A DNA stretch of 64,000 bases from Nemopilema nomurai. Lineage: Eukaryota; Cnidaria; Scyphozoa; Rhizostomeae; Rhizostomatidae. Numbering within the stretch: the stretch's first letter is position 1; the number at the start of each line of letters is the position of its first letter. This document shows positions 11,024-21,659 of the stretch, piece by piece. Under the pieces are notes generated by a model, which worked only from the letters and a program-made list of their open reading frames with translations, searched no databases and had not been told where the DNA came from. A program made the translations under genes and the position numbers. The stretch is taken from contig ML133420.1 in assembly GCA_003864495.1 (NCBI GenBank), positions 4,116,340 through 4,180,339 of the forward strand, written 5' to 3'.

Positions 11024-13028
11024 TTATGAGGGATACCACCTTAGTGGCGTTTGCAGGTTTCTTTTCAAAGCGACGTTCGCATCTATGGATCCAGATTTGG
11101 TAAAGAGCAATCTTAAAAACGGATAGAAAGAGGAGCTTAATTTGTTTTCTAGTAGAGGGCGGAGATCGAACAGAATATCAATGCGAAGGGGGGAGACGAA
11201 GTCAGGGAGTAACAGTTGGAATAAAGGCAGCAAAGAGGAGAAAACTGTTACTGCCATTGGGCAACTAATGAACACGTGTTTGATGTCTTCGACGCTTTGA
11301 CAAACATCACAAGTGTCAGGGATGTTAAGGCCCCACAACTTCAGGTAGCTAGCCGTTTTAAGAACGCCGTGGTAAACTTTCCATAGTACATCGTTTTCCT
11401 GTCCCATGGAAAGGCGACCCCGGGCACTCAGCCATGGTACTTCCCAAGTCAAGGGGCGGTTGAGGATGACTTGCCAGTTTTTGGCTTGCTTGTAGTTTAA
11501 AGTGGCAGAAGCAATAAGGTTGGTGTAGATTGACTTGACGGTGGTTCCGGGTATGCTGAAGGAGGGGATAGAGTCTTTTCGGAGGTTGCAGAGGGAGAGG
11601 AGACGAGTGTAGTGTGGCGAAGGCGATAGGGCATGTGGAACTGTGTTTGAATGGAGAAAGTTAACAGAAGGAAAATATTTCTTAAGATGTAGGCCAATGT
11701 TATAGCGGGCAAAGTAGGCCCAAGGAGAGGAGTAGTTAGTATCAGCAATAGATTGTAGAAATTTCAGATGTAAGGCTTCTGTTTTGAGAGAAATATCGAC
11801 AATGTTTTGTCCACTTCTGTCGTAGGGCTGGTGCATTACTTTCCGAGCAACGAGTTCGTTTTTGCCAGCCCATACGAAGTCAAAGATTAGTCTGCTGATT
11901 TGTTTTTTTATGGTTGTTGGGAGATGAAAAATTGTCCCAACAAAAACCAGGCCAGAAAGAGCAACAGTGTTGAGGACTAATGACTTGCCTTGGAGGGAAA
12001 GGGTTCGGTGTTTCCAAGCATCTAACCTTTTGGTGAGTTTTGCGATTCGTTTTATCCAGCAGCTTTCAACTGTGGTGTTTGGGCCAAACTGTAGACCTAA
12101 AACCTCCAAGGGGCCGTTGGTCCATTGGAGGGTACACAGGAAGGACGAAAGTGCGGGTAGAAAGGAAGACCTATTGTACCATTTTCCACAGGACTTGCCA
12201 ATATTATAGTTAACTTTAGAACCAGATCCAAGTTCATAATTCTTTATGGTGGATAGAGCCTCATCAACAGAGAAGCTATTGCAAAGGAACAGGGTTGTAT
12301 CGTCAGCATACTGGGAAATTTTTACTTCGGTGCGACAACCTGGGAGTCTTAGACCATCAATAGCTTTGTTTTGTCTGACGATATTTCCTAGTGTTTCGGC
12401 TACAATACAATAGAGGAGGGGAGAGACAGGGCATCCTTGGCGAACACCCCGTTTGAGATGGATGCGCCGGGAAAGAATCCATTATTAGAGATTTGGCACG
12501 AAACACTGTTGTATAGCGTTTTGACAAAGCTCATAAAAGTTTGACCGAAGTTCATTTTTTCCAGTACTTTGAACAGAAAATCCCAGTTAACCCGGTCAAA
12601 GGCCTTCTCCTGGTCGATTTTGATGAGGGCTAGTGGCAGCTTTTTCATGTTGCAGTAGTCAGTGGCATCTCGGACAAGCATGAGGTTTTCGAAAATAGAT
12701 CTTCCTGGGACAGAGCATGTTTGGTCTGGATGCAAAATAAAGGGGAAATGTCTCCTGGAGTCTGTTAGCAAAGGACTTTGAGCCGATTTTGTAATCGACG
12801 TTCAAGAGGAAGATTGGGCGCCAGTTTTTCAGGTCTTTGATGTCGCCTTTCTTGTAAAGGAGAGAGATGATGGCGGAGCGCATGGTCTCAGTTAAAAGGT
12901 CACGGGAAAAACAGAAGTTAAGAACTCGAACAAGGGCAGCTCCAATGGTATCCCAGAAGTGTTCGTAGAACTCAGCTGGGAGACCATCAGAGCCGGGAGA
13001 TTTGTCAGGTTTCATGGCGGACAGGGCC
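11024..13028 (-). pseudogene. Keno-B ORF2, reverse transcriptase and C-terminal part
   Basis: Reverse transcriptase of the L1/Tx1 type. Going downstream on the minus strand it shows KPDKSPGSDGLPAEFY (about 13010), IDQEKAFDRV (about 12610), RQGCPVSPLL (about 12440) and the catalytic YADDTTLFL (about 12310). A C-terminal region with a CDVC-x8-H-x4-C zinc motif follows (about 11300) and ends at 11024. The readings 12659-13015, 12400-12771 and the later part are in different frames, so single-base shifts lie near 12755 and 12475. The 5' side is separated from the rest of ORF2 by Kolobok-2. The reading joins across a single TTAA, confirming that it was one gene. Confidence 0.85.
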
Positions 13029-13282
13029 TTAAAGTGCTACTGCAACGAAATTTTCGAATTTCTGTTTTGTTCATATTCCGAGACATCTTTATGCGCTAAT
13101 TACGATACTGAAAACCGATTTCAATTCGGTGGAGTAGAATTTTTTTTTATGGCCCGTCAAAGTTGGTGATTTTGGCAGATCGCGTGCGAATTTTTCTAGC
13201 TGCCTGATGACGTAGAAAGTGGAACACGAATTTCAAAGAACAATGCGGCACGCTATCCTAACTTCATCACGACAACTTCAAC

Positions 13283-14323
13283 ATGGCGAGTAGAGTGGAG
13301 AAACAGAGCCGAGGAGGAAAGCGCTGTGTTGCTGGTGGCCCTAACTTAGTCAGCTGTGGAAATAGTCAATATACTGATGGGGTGTCAGTTCACTTATTCC
13401 CCGATAAAGAAAAAGACAACGCGAGACAACAGAAATGGGTCCAATTTGTGCGGCGTTATCGACCAGGCTGGGTCCCTTCGAAGACATCAATTTTGTGTGG
13501 GAGTCACTTTGAGGAATCTTCCTTCACAATGCGAAGAGACATAGCTTTACAGCTTGGAGTTAAGTCTTTTCTCAAGCCTGATGCAGTGCCAACGGTTCAT
13601 GTAGCAAACGAAGCTCCGAAGATATCTGAAGAAATGTCAGATCGAGATCGAAGACAGGTGAGTGAAGATTTAGGCCCTCTGGCCTACTTCCTGGTTTGTT
13701 GTTCTTTCAATACAGTATGTAATACAGTATGTAATTAAATACTGTATGTAATTAAATATTAAATAATTAAATATTCTTGAAATACAGTATGTAATTACAC
13801 TGGGATACTGGATCATACAGCAAGGGAAAACTAGTCTAGGGAACACTTGTTAAACAGAAAGCCTAGTTTTCCATCAAGATATATATAAATTTCTTATGAA
13901 AGGGACCATTTAGAAATCATTGGTTCAAGGTCTCATAGAAAATGGGGTAATTGCAAATTCTTATTGTTCATATTTGTAAGAATAGATTGACCAGATTCAA
14001 TCTGGGATCTTTGGGTCAATACCCTTTCCCATCATAATCACTGAAATCATAATTTGTGTATATTTATATAGAATGTACATTTGCACAGCAGCAGCTAATC
14101 TTGCAATCAAAATACAGGTTTTGGTTGTGGTACACTTTTATTTTGCCTTTGTGGTTATATTGTTGGTTTAATTTTTTGCACAGAAAATGAACAAGAATCC
14201 TTGCAATTAAGCCTAATGAAACCAGCTGTATTGGCTGAAAGCACAAGAAAAAGGAAGACCAACCGCTGCTGCAAAAAATGTGGGAAACCAACAAAGGGGC
14301 ATAAACGTGGAAAGTGTGACTGA
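13283..14323 (+). pseudogene. Kolobok-2 transposase remnant: THAP exon plus zinc-knuckle exon
   Basis: The first exon is 13283 to about 13656 and encodes a full THAP domain: C-x-A-x-G with a second Cys (SC), VHLFPDK, KWVQFVRRYR, CGSHF and AVPTVH. It is followed by a splice donor GTGAGT after RDRRQ. The last coding block is about 14183-14323, with RCCKKCGKPTKGHKRGKCD before a stop, like the last exon of Kolobok-1. Only about 530 bases lie between them, and they contain no DDE residues, so the catalytic core was lost by internal deletion. If the two blocks are still spliced, the product would be a DNA-binding protein without catalysis; that is speculation. Confidence 0.75.
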
Positions 14324-14748
14324 TTTTTGGTGAAACACTCCAGATCTCTCTCTTCTTTGCAAAAGAAAGTATTTGCTTTTATCAAAAGAGCCTTACCCTT
14401 TCGGTATTTGAAGTCCACTTGTGTTCTACCAAAACTTTTATTAAAAAAGTGGACCTCAGTATGGAAAGGGTTAAGTTTAAAATTTACTGGTTAGAAATTA
14501 GCAAAAGTTAAATACACTCAAACAAATAAACTGACTGGAAATGTTTGAGAGCAACTGCTACTTATACTGATATTTGGAACAAACATGTAGTGAAACATGA
14601 GGGCAAAAGCCATATTCTGTAGCTTATTTTGTAGAGCTTTTGGACCCTCAGATTCATAAGTTTTGGCACATTTGAAATGTTTGCATATTTTTACTGAAAA
14701 TGAGTCAGATCTAAACAGTTACTCTCAAATATTTTAATGCTTAAAGTC

Positions 14749-16164
14749 TTATTCATTATCTGCATAACCAGTAGTAGCAGCTGTCTGGAATCTCGTCCTT
14801 ATGTTATGGTATATGCAGGCTGGCAGTGGTCTTCTGTTGTCCCAACCAAGGTAACCACAGAACCAACGAATTAGCCATCTGTAGGCAACAGCTCTAAGAT
14901 ACCTGAAAAAATATGTTGATTCTTATTTATGCCAAAGACTGATCTATTTTATTTATGTTATGCATTTAACATGGCTTACCTACAACAATAAGTAACTGAC
15001 AATAAGTATTTTATGTTCATGATCAAATATTGGTTGCTGTTCTTATAACAAAAATTATTTAGTCTGGGGTTGAAATTGCTAATCCTGGGGTAGGGAAGGC
15101 TATGGTATGCCAAGTTTTAAAGTTCTGCACAAAAAGCAGATTCTCTTGAAAGTGAAATTATAAAAAACTACAGAATATATATACTGTATTTTCATTTTGC
15201 TATCATGAATAGCTTGTTTTGCCAATTGTGTAATTTTTAATATTAAGAATATTTTTGGGTTATGGAAACATGCTTTAGTCTTGTTCATTTTCACCAACAG
15301 TATCTTCTGGTTATAATCATGTTATCATTGGTGGATTGAAACAATTTTATCGCAAATTTTAGACTTCAAAAATAAAAATTCTAAAGTATTTGCAACTATT
15401 CAACTATTAGCTTACTCGTTTCTGCCTTGTCCTGCTCTTCGCTTGTATGCTTGCCCTTGCGAGTCTTTCAATAAAGGCCCAACCATCATCAGGACCTCTG
15501 TATTGACCAATGCGTTGTAATCGCGGTGTTGGATGATACATGTTATTCCATCAATTGTGCCATCAAAAACTGCCTTGCCAATAGCACAGTGTACTTCCCT
15601 GCAGCATCTGTATTCTAACGCACCCACCAACAGTTCATCTTTACACTGTGAACACGAGCACCTTTAGAAAAGGAAAGAAGATTTAAATGGGTTAAGTAAA
15701 AACGTGATTTGAATTGGAAAAGATGCGAGTGAATAAATTACAGATGCGAGTTTTTTTCGAAGACGGCTCGGACTAAATGATTCATTCACACGTTGGGGCC
15801 TAAGTAGACCCTAGGCTTGCTTGCCCTAAACCAAGTTATTGAAGGCAGGCCTGTCGTCTAGGCCCTGCGAGTGACTGAATTTCTCAGGAAAGAATTTATC
15901 TAATACTTCATATGTAATTAAAGTCACCTACCAGTCATTCACAGCAACTCTCTTCTCGAATCTGGCCTCCAGTGTTTCACGAGGAATGCCATCCTTGTCT
16001 TCCTCAAAATTCACTCGCGCTTGCCCAGGCAGAGCCAGTGGTTCGTCTTGGTATGGAGCGTGAGCTTGTAAGTTCACAACTTCATAATCTCCGTCAGTTG
16101 AACTATCGATTAATGAAAATTGCTCTGAAATACTTTCGGTGCTGCTGTATTCGCTGTCCGACAT
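14749..16164 (-). CDS. P2X7 intracellular-tail-like zinc protein of Kolobok-2 (3 exons)
   Basis: Exons 16164-15932, 15661-15416 and 14902-14749, all with GT/AG ends, give an intact protein of 210 residues. The acidic N terminus has PYQDEPLA and ends NDW, matching the Kolobok-1 protein. Exon 2 opens with CSCSQC and has YRCCREV and CIIQHRDY. Exon 3 has VAYRWLIRW and LPACIYHNIRTRF. Exon 2 is 246 bases in both elements and splice phases are the same. The protein family and doubts about function are as for the Kolobok-1 copy. That both copies stay open while the transposases decay suggests either recent movement or selection on this gene. Confidence 0.82.
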
Positions 16165-16449
16165 CTTGCGTTAATTTGGTAAAACTAAAATGAATCCATC
16201 TTCGACAGGCATCTACTGACGTCTGACCGGAGTGCGCTTTGTTGTTGTTTGCTGTTTGCAATGTGTTCTACTTTCTACGTCACACGCGATGTGCGAAATT
16301 CGCCATGACCTCATAACTTTGGCGGCCTTTTGTAAACAATTTAATGTGTTGCTGCTAATTATTTTTATATCATATTTCTCAGCAAAGATTGAAGTTTCTT
16401 TTAAGGCCAAAAAAGACCATTCGAAAATTTCGTTGCAGTAGCACTTTAA

Positions 16450-17270
16450 AGCATTCATCAACGGTAAGAGGTTCATCAAGAAACGATTTTAAATGCTCGG
16501 GAACAAAACAGGTAACACTATTTAAAAGCAAAGATTGGTTACTTAGGTCGACAGGTTCAGTAGAGTACAAGGATTCATAGAATGAGGCGATGAAGCCAAG
16601 CAGTTCCTGGTTAACTTCAACTTGTCTTCCATCTGGGGTTATTAACTGCCTAATGACTTTCTTGGACTGAAGGGAGTTTTCCAGACCGAAAAAATAACGT
16701 GAGGGTTTCTCATTTAGCTCATATTCGAGAGATTTAGCACGAATTCTCGCTCCGTTGAGGTCATGTTGGTCGAGCTCTTCAATTTGTTTCCGGATGTATG
16801 AGACGCTGTCTTGTTCTACAATGTCTGGGGAAACAGTAGCGACCTGGAGTTCTTGTTCCAAAAAAGTTCTTTTGGATCGTTTTTCTCTAGCCAACTTTTT
16901 GGAGAAACGAATACAGTGGTGCCTATTGCGCATAGAGCATAGACCTAAATCAGTTGAAGTTTGGAGCCACTGACATCAAGCTCCAGGTTGAGCCACCTTC
17001 CATTACTGTCCTTAGTGACTTTGGGAATGCGGAAAGCGGGGTGCTTCTTGTTGAGGATGACAACGCCTTTGCTATGGTTGCCACCAAAGGATGAGTAGAT
17101 GGCACCATTCTAGATGGATTTCAAGTGACCAAGGTTTCTTCTCACCAATAGGTTTCTTGAAGGAAAATTATGCTTTCATTTCGGTTAGCAAGCCAGTCTA
17201 CTATAGCAGCACGCTTAGAGGAATCACGGAGGCCATGCGTGTTAATTGATAGTATTTTAACTGTTGTCAT
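16450..17270 (-). pseudogene. Keno-B ORF2, 5' part with endonuclease deletion
   Basis: The start codon is at 17270, 37 bases after ORF1. The first endonuclease motifs are readable down to about 16925. There the sequence jumps from the endonuclease N-terminal part (LQLI, then an in-frame TAG, then CAIG) straight to the linker before the reverse transcriptase (MRNRHHCIRFSKK). Copy A continues at this point with NVYAP and GGDFNS, so the later endonuclease motifs are deleted here. The linker reading 16933-16450 (YELNEKPSRYFFGLE) is typical of L1-like ORF2 and runs to the Kolobok-2 insertion. Confidence 0.82.
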
Positions 17271-17307
17271 GACTCACCCGGTTTGGAGAATCCAAAGTTA
17301 TCGGGCT

Positions 17308-18783
17308 CTAATGTGAGATTAGAGAAGGGACAGAGCGTGCTTTCAACCTCTTTTTAGTAGAGAGCCTCCTTACGGCAGACACCTCAGAGAGATTGTCTTC
17401 CTGGAGGGCCCTCTTAGAGGCTGTTGGCACACCCTGGTCCACTGCCGGGGTAGGGTTTTCAGAAAGGATAGAGGGAGAGCAAGAATCGGGAGAAGAATAC
17501 AGGTGCCGGGAAAGATCATACCAGTTCCTTGATCTGTCTTCTTTACCCGGCCCACTGGTGGTGGTTGCCGGCATCTGGTCCGCTGGAGCTGGCATCAGTA
17601 TGGCAGGTGATTCCCTGACTGGTGCTGGTTCTGGTTCTGGTCCTTGTTCTGATTCTGTTTCTGGTGCAGGTGCTGTAACTGGTGCAGGTGCTGGAACTGG
17701 TGCTGTTGTTGGTGCTGGCAGACGGTCTTCAGGGTTTTGCCGGGTCGGCTGTACCAGTGCAACAGCGGTCTCCTCTGGGCTGGATTCGTCCTCAGAGGAG
17801 GAGGTTTCGGCAGTGCTGCCTGTATCAGGGTCCCACACGGTCACACACTGAGCAAGATGGTGCTCGGTTGATCCGCAGCCCTGGCAACGACTGTTCTCGA
17901 GACACTCTGCATTTATGTGACCCCCTGCTCCGCAGTTGAAGCAACGTTGAATGCGACAACTTGCTGCCACATGGGCCACACTGTCGCATTTACGACATGT
18001 CTGCCGTTGCTTGTCATGGCGAACCGCTAGACAATATGGCCCAATATGGACAAAGCTAGGGATGGCTTCTGTCATCACCATTTTCATGGTGATGACACCA
18101 TTTCTGATGCATGTGCCAGGGTACGTGTTCTCCCTGAGGAACAGCACCTCACCAAAGGCTGCAAACCTCCTCTTGAGGACCTCCGAGCGAAGCTCTGCCG
18201 GCTTGTGGAACACCCTCACCCATACGGGAGGAGGGTTAGCCATTCCAGGCTCCCAATTCCGTCGCGGGGTCTTGACAATGTCAAGCCCCAAGAACTTCAC
18301 CTTCTCTGCCAGAGAAGGGAAGGTTATTTCACCGTCTCCATTTGGGAGGGTCTGTAAATGAGTGGGGACAATCCCATGGTCTGCAAGCTTCCCTATGAGT
18401 TCCCGGGCATTAATGCCCTGACGGGAATGAATGCACACAGACCTGGGACGGTCCCGGCACAGCTGCATGTTCACTCGGAGATTGTCCGAACGGCCCAGAA
18501 ACAACTCACCGACTGTTCCAGCAGCAGCAGAATAGCTTCTCAGCGGCTGGCGACTTGAGGCAGGCGGAGCTCTGGTTCGTGCGGGCACGACGGCATTCTC
18601 CCCAACACGAAAGGGGCGGCGATCTATAATCCGCTCATCGCGGGGCTTTCTCATTTTCGACCTATGGTCCCTCAAGCGACGACGCTCAGTAGCGGAACTC
18701 ATGTCCGAATCGGACGACTCATTTATTACACGATCTTCGCCGCATGAGGGCAAATTATCCTCAGCGGCACACTTCTTGGCCAT
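17308..18783 (-). CDS. Keno-B ORF1, zinc-knuckle RNA-binding protein, intact
   Basis: 491 residues. The N-terminal 90 residues are basic and Arg-rich. An RRM-like stretch is centred on residues 185-255 (PVWVRVFHKP, KRRFAAFGEVLF). Three CCHC knuckles lie at about residues 263-276, 281-294 and 300-313, each C-x2-C-x4-H-x4-C. An acidic Ser/Glu tract and a Pro-Ala repeat tail follow. This layout fits the ORF1 protein of Tx1/L1-group retrotransposons, which coats the element RNA. The gene is open end to end even though ORF2 of the same element is destroyed. The start at 18783 is shared with copy A. Confidence 0.88.
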   Translation of the reverse strand: MAKKCAAEDNLPSCGEDRVINESSDSDMSSATERRRLRDHRSKMRKPRDERIIDRRPFRVGENAVVPARTRAPPASSRQPLRSYSAAAGTVGELFLGRSDNLRVNMQLCRDRPRSVCIHSRQGINARELIGKLADHGIVPTHLQTLPNGDGEITFPSLAEKVKFLGLDIVKTPRRNWEPGMANPPPVWVRVFHKPAELRSEVLKRRFAAFGEVLFLRENTYPGTCIRNGVITMKMVMTEAIPSFVHIGPYCLAVRHDKQRQTCRKCDSVAHVAASCRIQRCFNCGAGGHINAECLENSRCQGCGSTEHHLAQCVTVWDPDTGSTAETSSSEDESSPEETAVALVQPTRQNPEDRLPAPTTAPVPAPAPVTAPAPETESEQGPEPEPAPVRESPAILMPAPADQMPATTTSGPGKEDRSRNWYDLSRHLYSSPDSCSPSILSENPTPAVDQGVPTASKRALQEDNLSEVSAVRRLSTKKRLKARSVPSLISH

Positions 18784-18889
18784 TGTTGCCTCCTCAATGG
18801 TGTTACAGCCGCCTTCCTAAGAAGAACGGCTGAGCATTCATCCACCACTTGTTGGTGGCAGTGCGGGCTTCTTGGCTCTCAGCTAGACC

Positions 18890-18923
18890 ACACTTGATCT
18901 TAGCCAAAAGGCTGAGAAGCGAT
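18890..18923 (-). ncRNA. U2 snRNA gene copy B, 5' fragment (nt 1-34)
   Basis: The reverse complement is U2 nt 1-34, ending CAAGTGT, with A at position 11 where copy A has T and U2 usually has G. The 3' part is at 10345-10497 on the other side of Keno-B. A difference at the same base in both broken copies may mean relaxed selection. Confidence 0.95.
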
Positions 18924-19650
18924 ACCGAATATCCCTTAAGCAGTTGAGACTCTCCACCACCTTCCTTCGTTGCTTGCGGGGCTACGACTGGCTCCTTTGC
19001 TCTTGTCTCATTGTTCTTTCTCAATCAGCAACAAATCAGTAATCAGTAATCAAATCATCAAAACATCAATCAGTAAACAAATCAACAACCAATAGAGCGG
19101 CCACCTACCTACCTACCTACGTAGTAGGCCTTTCTCGTCGGTTGCCAATGACAGACCAAGGCTGCACAATTATGGCCGTAGAGGACGTAGACACTTGGTT
19201 TACTGAGCTGCGCTGAGCTGAGCTGAGCTGAGCCGTGGTAATAAACACCCACAAATGAAGGAAAGATAGACAGCCGTTGCAGAGGAAGAAATTTCTACCC
19301 ACCTACGCACGGTGCGAGTGCGCCTGTCTTTGTGGCTAGCTGGTGACCCAGCCTGCTAGTCACAGCAGAAGCCAATAGCTGGAGGCGGGACGATGACACC
19401 AATGACGACACCAACGACGACACCAACGAAGACACCAACGACCACACGCACCTAGATGCAGATAAACCAACTTGAAATCAAGACAGTAGAAAACAACTAT
19501 CTATAATCAACACGGTGCGGAGCGTGAACAAAACGGGTAACTTGCAAACAAGGCAACAAGAGAGTGAAAGGCACGATTTGCGCAGAAATGCAGCCCAACA
19601 GTGCCTGTTTGAATGATGCTGCATTGGTGTTGTTCTGCTTGCCCGTACAC
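18924..19650 (-). other. U2 copy B 5' flank, second copy of the array spacer
   Basis: Matches 2248-2259 plus 8862 to about 9565 with only small indels, including one extra stretch near 19602-19623. Similarity ends abruptly after GCCCGTACACC at about 19650, where unrelated sequence begins. This marks either the end of the U2 array or another insertion. The region should carry the U2 promoter. Confidence 0.8.
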
Positions 19651-19746
19651 CGGGGGAAATTAATGACAATTAACGCGAGCCAAGTTTTCTTCACACGGTT
19701 GTTGACTGGAGAAATTGTAGAGAGGAGGGCAAACGCCTTCGCACTA

Positions 19747-19990
19747 TAATTATCAACTTGAGCAGCAAAGTAATTCATTTCGTTTATGAGGCACTCTTGA
19801 ACCAGAGTTATTTATCACTCCACAACCTTATTTGATAAACAATGTTCAACTAGAAGCTAATAATTTATAGTTAAACTTATCAAAGGCAAAGGATTATTAA
19901 CTGCATTCACCAGATAATTATCAGCTACAGAAGCAAAGTCATTTATTTTATCCGTCAGACACAGTTAAACTAGAGTAATTTATCATTCAA
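19747..19990 (+). repeat. Tandem repeat, about 167-bp period, before the RLE reverse transcriptase
   Basis: The stretch ATAATTATCA, then GCAAAGTAATTCATTT, then TTATCACTCCAC (19747-19826) recurs in diverged form at 19914-19990. The rest of the unit (CAACCTTA to AACTTATCAAAG, 19818-19887) recurs after the gene at 21795-21862. The reverse transcriptase gene is therefore embedded between copies of one repeat. Confidence 0.65.
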
Positions 19991-20003
19991 CGTCTCTTTA
20001 TCA

Positions 20004-21658
20004 CAGGAGGTAAAGAAATACCATCTGCCGAAGGAACGACCCAAGGCGATCCATTTGCTATGCCTGTTTATGCAATTGGAGTTATGCCACTTCTATCATT
20101 GATAAAATCAGCTGAAAGCAAGGTAAAGCATGCAGCTTATGCAGATGATCTTGGTGGTGCAGGGACGTTACTTCACTTAAAATCGTGGTGGGAAAATGTT
20201 CTGCACTATGGTCCTTTGATTGGTTATCATCCCAATGCATCAAAATCATGGTTGGTAGTGAAAGAAGAGAACTATGAGCAAGCTTGCAAGATCTTTGGCA
20301 ACACTCAGATCAATATCACAACATCAGGACGAAGATACTTGGGTTCATATATAGGGACGGCCAATGATAAATCAGAATATGCAAACAAAGTAGTGAATGG
20401 CTGGATTGAAGAGTTAAAAGTACTATGTAGAATAGCACGCTCAGAGCCGCATGCAGCATACACTTGTTTTGTTAGTGGATTTCGTCATAGAATAACTTAT
20501 TTAACTAGAGTCATCCCTGATTTTTGCAAAGCACTTAAACTGCTCGATGCTTACATAAATGAACAGTTTTTACCGGTGCTAACTGAAGGCTATCACTGCT
20601 CCGAAATTGAGCGAAAACTAATCAGTCTTCCGGTACGTCTTGGAGGACTTGGCATACCAATATTTTCTGAGATAGCTCATCAAGAATATGCTTTTTCAAA
20701 GAGAGTGACCAGTCAGTTATCAATGAATATCAAGCAACAAGCAACTGAATTAAGGCTTAACAACAATGAAATGAAGAAAACGAAGATTGAAATTGCCCAT
20801 GAAAGAACAAAATCGCATGAGGAGAAACTTGCACTGCTAAGAGAATCTATGACACTCGATCAACGCAAAGCAAACGAGCTGTCTTGTATGAAAGGTGCGT
20901 CTTCATGGCTCACTTCTCTTCCTTTGAAGGCTGAAAATTTTGTTCTCAACAAGCGTGAATTCCACGACGCAATCCGATTAAGATATAGATGGCATCTAAA
21001 GTTCATGCCAACTATTTGTGTATGCGGAAAACACTTTTCCGTTGACCATGCGATGTCTTGTCAAAAAGGTGGATACATTCATCATCGACACAATGAAGTA
21101 CGTGATCTACTCGGCAAGTTAGCAACAGAAATTTCAAATGATGTTAGAATTGAGCCACCTCTACAACATCTCAGTGGTGAAAATCTCCCAAGAAATTCCA
21201 ACATATCAGAAGAGGCAAGGCTTGACATCAGCATACGTGGCTTCTGGCAGAAGGAACAAAGTGCATTTTTTGATGTAAGGGTATTCAACCCATTCGCACC
21301 GTCATACCGAAACCAGAAACTAAACAACACTTTTGCAGGGAATGAAAGAGAGAAGAAACGCGCGTACAGTCAAAGAGTTTTACAAGTTGAGCATGGTTCT
21401 TTTACGCCATTGATTTTCGCTCACAGTGGTGGTTCAAGTAGAGAAACTGAAAAGTTTATTTCGGTTTTATCAACAAAGATATCAGAGAAACGTGATCTGT
21501 CAATTTCACTGGTTACCAATTGGATTCGTACCAAGCTGTCATTTGCACTACTTCGAAGTGCCATACTGTGCATACGCGGTTCCAGAAATAGGCAAACAAA
21601 AGTTCAAGTGGACACAGCCAACATAGAAATTGTACAAACAATATCCCGGATTGATTAG
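20004..21658 (+). CDS. RLE-type non-LTR retrotransposon reverse transcriptase, 5' truncated
   Basis: The open frame enters without a start at about 20004 (GGKEIPSAEGTTQGDPFAM), so the usual first methionine at 20060 is internal and the true N terminus is missing. EGTTQGDP and AYADDLGGAG are reverse transcriptase motifs. The middle holds LPVRLGGLGIP. At about residue 315 from 20060 is CVCGKHFSVDHAMSC, a zinc motif. Then ARLDISIRG and FFDVRVFNP, about 20 residues apart, resemble the catalytic part of a restriction-like endonuclease, as in RLE-type LINEs. The C terminus ends SFALLRSAILCIRGSRNR. The clade is uncertain; no U2 sequence flanks it. The ORF is otherwise open for 532 codons, suggesting recent insertion. 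Confidence 0.75.
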
Positions 21659-21659
21659 T

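Larger units (their letters stand above)
13033..16445. mobile_element. Kolobok-2 DNA transposon, internally deleted, 3.4 kb
   Basis: TTAA duplications at 13029-13032 and 16446-16449. Terminal inverted repeats are perfect for 26 bp (13033-13058 against 16420-16445), starting AGTGCTACTGCAACG. It sits inside Keno-B ORF2, in the reading VDECFKALSAMKPDKSPG. It has a plus-strand THAP exon and a plus-strand zinc-knuckle last exon, but none of the catalytic exons found in Kolobok-1. It also has an intact minus-strand P2X7-tail-like gene. Layout and gene orientation match Kolobok-1 in mirror image. It can only move with help from another copy. Confidence 0.92.
10498..18889 (-). mobile_element. Keno-type retrotransposon, copy B, complete ends
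   Basis: A minus-strand Tx1/L1-group element inserted exactly between U2 nt 34 and 35 with no duplication or loss of target. The 3' end is a 22-base poly(A), seen as T at 10498-10519; the 5' end abuts AAGTGT of U2. Order: leader 18784-18889, intact ORF1 17308-18783, ORF2 beginning at 17270, then a 3' part of about 500 bases (10520-11023) without coding content. ORF2 is dead: an internal deletion in the endonuclease, a stop, two frameshifts in the reverse transcriptase and the 3.4 kb Kolobok-2 insertion. The total without Kolobok-2 is about 5.0 kb. Confidence 0.9.

Noticed and set aside
20004..21658. A Utopia-type U2-targeting LINE because of its position near the U2 array
   Set aside because: No U2 sequence adjoins it, and the RT clade cannot be decided by eye.
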